Below, in pieces: positions 54,011-64,000 of a DNA stretch of 64,000 nucleotides. Within the stretch, counting starts at the first letter, position 1. Each line of letters begins with the position of its first letter. Where the stretch lies: the NCBI GenBank assembly GCA_949987705.1, contig OX465281.1, positions 190,513,112 through 190,577,111 of the forward strand. Reading direction: 5' to 3'. This DNA comes from Thereva unica (taxonomy: Eukaryota > Arthropoda > Insecta > Diptera > Therevidae). The notes beneath the pieces are model-generated. The model searched no databases and had not been told where the DNA came from. It worked only from the letters and a program-made list of their open reading frames with translations. The translations under genes and the position numbers were made by a program.

Positions 54011-55204
54011 AAATGTTTTTATATAGGGTAATTGTTTACTTTAAATAAGCAGCAATAAAATATTGTGCCCAATTCGAGAATGAGGTAGAGGTTGGGTGGG
54101 AGATTTTTTAGGTCTTACAATCTAGCGTCAAAGTCGTTACTGCAATAACTGCTTATTAAAGTCATAAAATAATACTTGTAAAAAGGCGATTTTTACAAAA
54201 TTTCAACAGTGAATAACTTTTTATGGGATGACCAAGGGCTAATTCCAAAAGAAACGTGTTCAGGTCAACCTCCCTTATTACCCCCACTCCTACCCGCTGG
54301 AAGTGGGGTGATATTGTAAATAATTACCAAAAACTCTAAGAATTTTGGTATATTATGTACATGTATACATATATCAAACTTATTATACAACTGGAAGCCT
54401 GCCGTGAAAACCCATAATTATTGGCCGGTGCCTCAGCACAAAAACACACTTGTGCGACAAAAAGAATGCAAACTAGTAGGAATTCTTGGTGTTTACGTTG
54501 TAACGAGAGCCAAAATCAAAACAGAAATTTGTAGATGTAGAAATATTTTGTAGCTATAAGCATGATGAGGGATCGCAGGCTCTTGCTTGGGACGACCAGC
54601 TTTAATGAAGGTGCTTGGTGCTAGTACTAGAAGAACAGACGAAGAAAAATCGAGAATAAAAAACTCTAGTGTGTACCTATAATTTAAACGAAAATTGAAA
54701 GGTCTTCGTGACATTCAATATTCATCATACTGGGTTGTTGGGCATGTGAGCCTTATAGCCCGTCCATACGACACACACTTTGTTCGCGCGAGCTTAGTTC
54801 CCATACACTTTTATCCGTAAAACAAAGGAAAGCCACTGGAAAGGTGCCCACGTCGACCGTTTCATTCAAACATCAAAGTGCGACGGACTAGAGCCACTTT
54901 CGTATAGACCCACTATTAAACATCAAATCCACTTCAGCTTGTTTATTAATAAGTTCTATAAATAATTCGACAATATTTTCATTCATTTTTAATATATTTT
55001 CTTTGGTTCAAGGGTAAATTTTTTTAAATGCTTGTCATTTTCTTAACAGTAATTACTTTGCAAATCACTGAGTTGAAAAAGCGCCCCGCTACAAAACTAC
55101 ATACATTTTGGCAAAAAATTGAGAGTAGAGTTATGCAGGCAACGGAAAAAGTGAAAAAATCGACGCCTAGAACTGATTTCAGAGCTTCGTTTGTGGCTGT
55201 TCAA
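54011..55204. other. no gene seen
   Basis: Unrecognised sequence. Weak inverted ends (GTCCATACGA near 54763, TCGTATAGAC near 54900) may mark an old MITE. Confidence 0.4.
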
Positions 55205-56990
55205 TTAAGCTAGTATTGGATGTCGTCGAATCACGGCGGGCGTTCCCCAAGGGTCGATTCTCTCACCTGATCTCTTTCTAATATTCATTAGGGATCTGCT
55301 CTCAATCCCCTCCAACCCAATTCATAGTTGTGCCTACTTCTACGCCTTCCTAAATATAAGACAAGCACGGACCAGACATTGTCGAATAGAGTGTGAGCTC
55401 TCATCCCTACGAAAACTTGTACCATCCTTATCTTTACCTCAGTGGGCAAAAAGAACCTTATTTCTTAACATCTTAAGGTACAAATCCACCAAGGCAAATA
55501 AACATTTGCTCGCGGGCAAATTGACGTCATGAAGAAAGTGCATATCGCAGCTATGCACATCTGAAACATCATCTTTTTACGTCATTTTCACGCCAAAAGC
55601 CTGCGAGAAAATGGCTTGGTAGATTCGTAAATTTAGACATAATCTATTTCCTATTACAATATTGTTAAATCCGATCCGAAAACGAAACAGCTTTCAAGTA
55701 AAAATTTGCCAATATTGTTAAAATTGCAATAGAAAATACGGTTTCGGCATTTCATTAAAAAAATATGACAATATTGTAATAGAGAATAAGGTCCCAGATT
55801 GGCGATGGAGTACTCACATATTCCAAATCGCCAAACAAGCTTATCAATGACTGAGATTTCTCAAGAGAAGCAAGCTCCTCCTTCAGCCAGCTGCCCTGAC
55901 TACAATCTACAATTCCTACATTCCGCCTTGTATTGAATTGTATTGAAAGTAACTCTATATCTGGGTAAAAGTTCTATTCCCACGGCCACACCCCATACGA
56001 CACATCGTACCTCCGGAAGAACAACGACGTAAATGCCTTTTTTTAAATTTTTAGTTAAACACGTCAAAACGCTTGAAATAGCATTATCTTTCCAAGGAAA
56101 CAACGGCGTTATTCAGTTTTAATCAGAAGGATGTCTTTTAATTTCACACATAATTTCAAGGCGTTCAGAATATTTCCTCGTATTGTAATATTACTTTGTA
56201 GAAGATATTTTTCAATCGCGTATTCATTTTGCATTTACGTCGTTGTTCTTCCGGAGGTGCGACATGACCCCAACCAAAAGTTCACGAGCCACCATCGATG
56301 ACATCGATACTTGTAACATTATTAATATTAAGTCTCATTATTAATATCTCTTTGTAACATTATTAATATCTCTTCTTTCACCTTTGGAAAAATTAAATTA
56401 AAGAACAGAGATTCAGTTTCGGTTTAGCCTTTATCAAAATGCGTCTGGTTGTAATTACTATAATTTTGTTTTTATATGAAAAAACCAAGCTTTGTTTAAT
56501 TGTCCTCTCAATTTATTTTAACTCATCGTTAAAATAAACTCGTCCTAAATCCTTAGCTTTTGTTGTAATAAAAGACTTTAAATTTAATTGTTTTTGACGG
56601 TTGCGTGGCGCGAACCTATATTACCCTAAAAACTAGCTTGCCTTGGCTGGCCCATTTTGCTCCTCTATAGACTCTTCAAGCCACTGTAGAAATGTAGCAG
56701 CCCTCGCTAATTTTTACCGCTTTTACCTACATGCACCTTTTTTCCAAGACTAGCCAACTCGGCCCATCCCAAGCCCACTAAATATGTACCTCCCCTTCGT
56801 TAATAATTAGAACACAGTCGGTGTTGCTGGGACCATATTACACCTCACAGATAAAACCCAAGGTTCATCGAAATCTACTGACGAAATATCCAGACAGCTA
56901 AACTTACTAATAGACACTGCATCCTGACTTGAAGGACATAACGTACTAACGGTACAAAGGGTTGTTTTTGGCCATGCCACATACATAAAT
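55205..56990 (+). pseudogene. old, heavily mutated LINE copy
   Basis: Collinear scraps of the resident LINE: TTCCCCAAGGGTCGATTCTC (GVPQGS region) at about 55245, ATATTCCAAATCGCCAAACA (HIFQIAKQA) at about 55817, and the 3' UTR with GGTACAAAGGG and CATGCCACATACATAAA to 56990. Many substitutions and two MITE insertions (55483-55632, and about 55640-55797 with end AATAGAGAATAAGGTCCC) indicate an older copy. Confidence 0.75.
55483..55632. mobile_element. short MITE inside old LINE
   Basis: Imperfect inverted ends AAGGTACAAATCCACCAAGG and (inverse of right) AAATTTACGAATCTACCAAG. It interrupts LINE sequence. Confidence 0.5.
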
Positions 56991-57049
56991 AACAATAAAT
57001 AAAATCAAAAATAAAAATTATTTTATATATATCAATAGTTATACAATTA

Positions 57050-57560
57050 TCCGTAAAAATTTCAAATTTCTACGAACTAAAATACCTGAGAAAAAAATCT
57101 AAAAATTTATCACCTTTTCGCTAAAAAAGTGAAATAATTCCTTCAAATCCATTTCATTTCTCAAGATAATAAAAACATGCTTGTAGCCAAATTTCCCATT
57201 GAAGTTGTCTCGTCCATTCATTTTTTTCCCTCATTGTCAAATTTCACCCATCGGCTACGAAATCATCATCATTTTATCACCCTCTTTGCCCTTCCCGAAC
57301 AAAACAATAGGAAAAAGCGCATAGGAATCTGTTTTTAGATTCGCAGCCACTAAACCCAAAGCCGTAGCTTCTGATTTTGTTTTCAAATGCGCAAAGGGCT
57401 TTCACATAAACAAGAAAGTTTATTTCGAAAACTAACCATATATAGCGGAGCATAAAACCCTGCGATATTAGCGCCCCCAGCTCGTGGTGCCGTAACTGGA
57501 AGTTAATTTGAATCGCGTTTGTCCATATCTACTTAGTATATAATCAATGCATACCACTAA
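57050..57560 (-). repeat. diverged inverted partner of 49660-50150
   Basis: Reverse complement contains AAGTAGATATGGACAAACGC, AACAGATTCCTATGCGC and TTCAATGGGAAATTTGGCTA, in the same order as the left copy. Whether this is one element with long arms or two copies in opposite orientation cannot be decided by eye. Confidence 0.5.
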
Positions 57561-57840
57561 GCACTAGAAAAGGGACGAAGGTTGCAGAAGTTAGATAAAG
57601 GTGGAGCTTGGATAAAAAAATATGAGTGTGCTTATGACCACACGACTGAAGTGAAACTTCTTTCGCTCCATCTGCCTGTGTATATATATATATATGGGTG
57701 TGTGTACAACATATACATGTATGTATGTACATATACATATATTAATTTCCTACAAATATTATGATTTATTTCATGTTTTCATTGGTAAATAAATATTTTT
57801 GCAAAGATCTTTTATTTTTATTCATTATTATTCATTATTG

Positions 57841-58588
57841 TCATTATTGGACACATCAGTAATTACTGTGGTTAATGGAAAAACCGAGACAATAGGCTTA
57901 TGGTACGAGAAATAAGACACATATATTTTCGAATTAAAATTAGACAGATATCTAGAAAAAACTGCCTCGATTGGTGTTCCATGTCTTGTAGTTGGCTCAT
58001 TACGGTTATTATTCATTTGCAGTTCTAATTTATCTCGTAGAAAGTTTACCAAGAGTTGTCCATCTTCGGACGCGAAATTAATATTGAAATCTCCTGCTAA
58101 AATTAGTGGCAACGTATGATAGTTTTCTCCTAATTCTTCAGAACCTACTCGACCGTAAATTATAAGTCTTTTGTATATAAACTTTATGATATTTTTAACT
58201 GCGTTATTGGGCGAAATGTAAACAACTGCCATTATGATGTTTGTTCCATCGTCCAAAACACAGTGAGCAGCACATATATCACCAATTGATGATTGACCAA
58301 TATCGACTTCACGAATATGTCGCAATAGGATGTCCATGTTCGAAGTTACTATATTCGAGGTATCATTTGATTTCCGATAAATTGCCACTCCTGCTGATCT
58401 AACATTTCTACGCTTAAATTTCGCAATACAATCAAAATTCGGGATGTCAATATTTTCATCATGGTTTGACCAGGTTTCTGATAAAAACAGAATATTGCTT
58501 GAATTAATTGCGGGATCGCTCAAGTCCGACACGTGTTTTCTTAGACTTTGGCAATTGAAAGTAACCATGTAAAAAAAATTGTTTTCAA
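57841..58588 (-). pseudogene. Helentron endonuclease domain
   Basis: The minus strand encodes an EEP-type endonuclease: VTFNCQSLRKHVSDLSD, NILFLSETWSNHDENID, AGVAIYRKSND, IIMAVVYISPNN, LPLILAGDFNINFASEDG and TTRHGTPIEAVFSRYL. It ends YVSYFSYHKPIVSVF and then a stop near 57828. It is the closest relative of the domain in 17174-18654. The position normally occupied by aspartate in T-x-I-D-x-x-F is glutamate here. The domain is open, but nothing upstream encodes helicase; the satellite begins about 35 bp before it. The very long open frame through the satellite is an artefact. Confidence 0.8.
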
Positions 58589-58625
58589 GTTTATGCTTCA
58601 AATTCCATTGTAGGCGTACTGTCAG

Positions 58626-59623
58626 ACATAAAATACATAAAATACATAAAATACATAAAATACATAAAATACATAAAATACATAAAATACATAAAATACA
58701 TAAAATACATAAAATACATAAAATACATAAAATACATAAAATACATAAAATACATAAAATACATAAAATACATAAAATACATAAAATACATAAAATACAT
58801 AAAATACATAAAATACATAAAATACATAAAATACATAAAATACATAAAATACATAAAATACATAAAATACATAAAATACATAAAATACATAAAATACATA
58901 AAATACATAAAATACATAAAATACATAAAATACATAAAATACATAAAATACATAAAATACATAAAATACATAAAATACATAAAATACATAAAATACATAA
59001 AATACATAAAATACATAAAATACATAAAATACATAAAATACATAAAATACATAAAATACATAAAATACATAAAATACATAAAATACATAAAATACATAAA
59101 ATACATAAAATACATAAAATACATAAAATACATAAAATACATAAAATACATAAAATACATAAAATACATAAAATACATAAAATACATAAAATACATAAAA
59201 TACATAAAATACATAAAATACATAAAATACATAAAATACATAAAATACATAAAATACATAAAATACATAAAATACATAAAATACATAAAATACATAAAAT
59301 ACATAAAATACATAAAATACATAAAATACATAAAATACATAAAATACATAAAATACATAAAATACATAAAATACATAAAATACATAAAATACATAAAATA
59401 CATAAAATACATAAAATACATAAAATACATAAAATACATAAAATACATAAAATACATAAAATACATAAAATACATAAAATACATAAAATACATAAAATAC
59501 ATAAAATACATAAAATACATAAAATACATAAAATACATAAAATACATAAAATACATAAAATACATAAAATACATAAAATACATAAAATACATAAAATACA
59601 TAAAATACATAAAATACATAAAA
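58626..59623. repeat. 9-bp satellite (TACATAAAA)n
   Basis: About 111 uninterrupted tandem copies of ACATAAAAT. Because the unit length is a multiple of three and lacks stops in these frames, it creates spurious ORFs (KIHKIH on the plus strand). Confidence 0.98.
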
Positions 59624-62600
59624 TACATAATACATAATACATAATACATAATACATAATACATAATACATACATAAAATACATAATACATAATACATAAT
59701 ACATAATATAATACATAATACATAATACATAATACATAATACATAATACATAATACATAATACATAATACATAATACATAATACATAATACATAATACAT
59801 AATACATAATACATAATACATAATACATAATACATAATACATAATACATAATACATAATACATAATACATAATACATAATACATAATACATAATACATAA
59901 TACATAATACATAATACATAATACATAATACATAATACATAATACATAATACATAATACATAATACATAATACATAATACATAATACATAATACATAATA
60001 CATAATACATAATACATAATACATAATACATAATACATAATACATAATACATAATACATAATACATAATACATAATACATAATACATAATACATAATACA
60101 TAATACATAATACATAATACATAATACATAATACATAATACATAATACATAATACATAATACATAATACATAATACATAATACATAATACATAATACATA
60201 ATACATAATACATAATACATAATACATAATACATAATACATAATACATAATACATAATACATAATACATAATACATAATACATAATACATAATACATAAT
60301 ACATAATACATAATACATAATACATAATACATAATACATAATACATAATACATAATACATAATACATAATACATAATACATAATACATAATACATAATAC
60401 ATAATACATAATACATAATACATAATACATAATACATAATACATAATACATAATACATAATACATAATACATAATACATAATACATAATACATAATACAT
60501 AATACATAATACATAATACATAATACATAATACATAATACATAATACATAATACATAATACATAATACATAATACATAATACATAATACATAATACATAA
60601 TACATAATACATAATACATAATACATAATACATAATACATAATACATAATACATAATACATAATACATAATACATAATACATAATACATAATACATAATA
60701 CATAATACATAATACATAATACATAATACATAATACATAATACATAATACATAATACATAATACATAATACATAATACATAATACATAATACATAATACA
60801 TAATACATAATACATAATACATAATACATAATACATAATACATAATACATAATACATAATACATAATACATAATACATAATACATAATACATAATACATA
60901 ATACATAATACATAATACATAATACATAATACATAATACATAATACATAATACATAATACATAATACATAATACATAATACATAATACATAATACATAAT
61001 ACATAATACATAATACATAATACATAATACATAATACATAATACATAATACATAATACATAATACATAATACATAATACATAATACATAATACATAATAC
61101 ATAATACATAATACATAATACATAATACATAATACATAATACATAATACATAATACATAATACATAATACATAATACATAATACATAATACATAATACAT
61201 AATACATAATACATAATACATAATACATAATACATAATACATAATACATAATACATAATACATAATACATAATACATAATACATAATACATAATACATAA
61301 TACATAATACATAATACATAATACATAATACATAATACATAATACATAATACATAATACATAATACATAATACATAATACATAATACATAATACATAATA
61401 CATAATACATAATACATAATACATAATACATAATACATAATACATAATACATAATACATAATACATAATACATAATACATAATACATAATACATAATACA
61501 TAATACATAATACATAATACATAATACATAATACATAATACATAATACATAATACATAATACATAATACATAATACATAATACATAATACATAATACATA
61601 ATACATAATACATAATACATAATACATAATACATAATACATAATACATAATACATAATACATAATACATAATACATAATACATAATACATAATACATAAT
61701 ACATAATACATAATACATAATACATAATACATAATACATAATACATAATACATAATACATAATACATAATACATAATACATAATACATAATACATAATAC
61801 ATAATACATAATACATAATACATAATACATAATACATAATACATAATACATAATACATAATACATAATACATAATACATAATACATAATACATAATACAT
61901 AATACATAATACATAATACATAATACATAATACATAATACATAATACATAATACATAATACATAATACATAATACATAATACATAATACATAATACATAA
62001 TACATAATACATAATACATAATACATAATACATAATACATAATACATAATACATAATACATAATACATAATACATAATACATAATACATAATACATAATA
62101 CATAATACATAATACATAATACATAATACATAATACATAATACATAATACATAATACATAATACATAATACATAATACATAATACATAATACATAATACA
62201 TAATACATAATACATAATACATAATACATAATACATAATACATAATACATAATACATAATACATAATACATAATACATAATACATAATACATAATACATA
62301 ATACATAATACATAATACATAATACATAATACATAATACATAATACATAATACATAATACATAATACATAATACATAATACATAATACATAATACATAAT
62401 ACATAATACATAATACATAATACATAATACATAATACATAATACATAATACATAATACATAATACATAATACATAATACATAATACATAATACATAATAC
62501 ATAATACATAATACATAATACATAATACATAATACATAATACATAATACATAATACATAATACATAATACATAATACATAATACATAATACATAATACAT

Positions 62601-64000
62601 AATACATAATACATAATACATAATACATAATACATAATACATAATACATAATACATAATACATAATACATAATACATAATACATAATACATAATACATAA
62701 TACATAATACATAATACATAATACATAATACATAATACATAATACATAATACATAATACATAATACATAATACATAATACATAATACATAATACATAATA
62801 CATAATACATAATACATAATACATAATACATAATACATAATACATAATACATAATACATAATACATAATACATAATACATAATACATAATACATAATACA
62901 TAATACATAATACATAATACATAATACATAATACATAATACATAATACATAATACATAATACATAATACATAATACATAATACATAATACATAATACATA
63001 ATACATAATACATAATACATAATACATAATACATAATACATAATACATAATACATAATACATAATACATAATACATAATACATAATACATAATACATAAT
63101 ACATAATACATAATACATAATACATAATACATAATACATAATACATAATACATAATACACATAATACATAATACATAATACATAATACATAATACATAAT
63201 ACATAATACATAATACATAATACATAATACATAATACATAATACATAATACATAATACATAATACATAATACATAATACATAATACATAATACATAATAC
63301 ATAATACATAATACATAATACATAATACATAATACATAATACATAATACATAATACATAATACATAATACATAATACATAATACATAATACATAATACAT
63401 AATACATAATACATAATACATAATACATAATACATAATACATAATACATAATACATAATACATAATACATAATACATAATACATAATACATAATACATAA
63501 TACATAATACATAATACATAATACATAATACATAATACATAATACATAATACATAATACATAATACATAATACATAATACATAATACATAATACATAATA
63601 CATAATACATAATACATAATACATAATACATAATACATAATACATAATACATAATACATAATACATAATACATAATACATAATACATAATACATAATACA
63701 TAATACATAATACATAATACATAATACATAATACATAATACATAATACATAATACATAATACATAATACATAATACATAATACATAATACATAATACATA
63801 ATACATAATACATAATACATAATACATAATACATAATACATAATACATAATACATAATACATAATACATAATACATAATACATAATACATAATACATAAT
63901 ACATAATACATAATACATAATACATAATACATAATACATAATACATAATACATAATACATAATACATAATACATAATACATAATACATAATACATAATAC
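59624..64000. repeat. 7-bp satellite (TACATAA)n, runs off the window
   Basis: About 625 copies (4377 bp) with only a few irregular units: TACATACATAAAATAC at about 59667-59682, a truncated unit at about 59705, and an inserted AC at about 63158. The minus-strand unit TTATGTA is stop-free in all three frames, which explains the three open frames of about 1800-2050 codons. Confidence 0.98.

Noticed and set aside
58579..59637. 352-codon KIH-repeat frame on the plus strand
   Set aside because: A 9-bp satellite read in frame; no other evidence of coding.
57828..63995. Open frames of about 1800-2050 codons (MYYVLCI repeats) on the minus strand
   Set aside because: The TTATGTA unit contains no stop in any of the three frames, so long open frames are automatic. 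Only the last 250 or so codons of one frame match a known domain (Helentron endonuclease).
58626..64000. Telomeric repeat
   Set aside because: The unit is neither TTAGG nor a known variant, it begins beside a transposon fragment, and the window end is not shown to be a chromosome end.

Overview
The window is eukaryotic, AT-rich, repeat-dominated DNA, most likely from an insect. The evidence is exons of an insect odorant receptor (Or) with 48-65 bp GT-AG introns, arthropod-type LINE, Helitron/Helentron, Harbinger, Tc1/mariner, Transib-like and Penelope-like remnants, and no bacterial gene organisation. The short introns suggest Diptera, but I cannot name a species. The only plausible host genes are two odorant receptor loci: a two-exon fragment (15022-15405) and an eight-exon gene whose first six visible exons (24209-25289) and last two exons (48721-49001) are separated by about 23.4 kb of transposons. 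The splice phases and the receptor alignment join cleanly across that gap.

Layout. 1-5.1 kb: mariner and LINE fragments. 5.6-7.5 kb: a small Helitron with a terminal-inverted-repeat (TIR) element inserted at its end. 7.6-13.1 kb: a Transib/RAG1-like transposase remnant, a Tc1 remnant, a Ty3/gypsy integrase remnant, and a long-TIR element carrying a second Transib-like remnant. 15.0-15.4 kb: truncated Or. 16.0-21.9 kb: MITE, a Harbinger element (TTA target duplication) holding a Helentron deletion derivative and a second Harbinger element (TAA duplication), then a Tc1-type TIR element. 22-24 kb: LINE tail, hairpin and repeats. 24.2-49.0 kb: the Or gene with its giant intron. That intron holds a Helitron (27.2-35.8 kb) invaded by a 6.85 kb long-TIR element that itself contains a nearly intact LINE and Helentron debris; a Penelope-like fragment; a 3.15 kb long-TIR element with a MITE and a tRNA-derived SINE inside; and a 7.07 kb hAT-like long-TIR element containing another Helitron full of 118-bp minisatellite. 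49-57.8 kb: a Harbinger-like MITE, a Helentron replication-protein pseudogene, a Helitron 3' end and an old LINE. 57.8-64.0 kb: a Helentron endonuclease domain followed by more than 5.3 kb of almost pure 9-bp and then 7-bp satellite running off the window.

The window is best read as nested insertions, several of which can be ordered from target-site duplications and from empty sites visible in sister copies. No cellular pathway beyond chemosensation is represented. The most interesting items are the split Or gene, the recurrent very long TIRs (about 0.25-0.75 kb arms), a SINE that appears to share both its tail and part of its body with the resident LINE, a Helentron that lost its HUH nuclease region, and the heptamer satellite. 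All family names come from motif recognition by eye; no database search was run.
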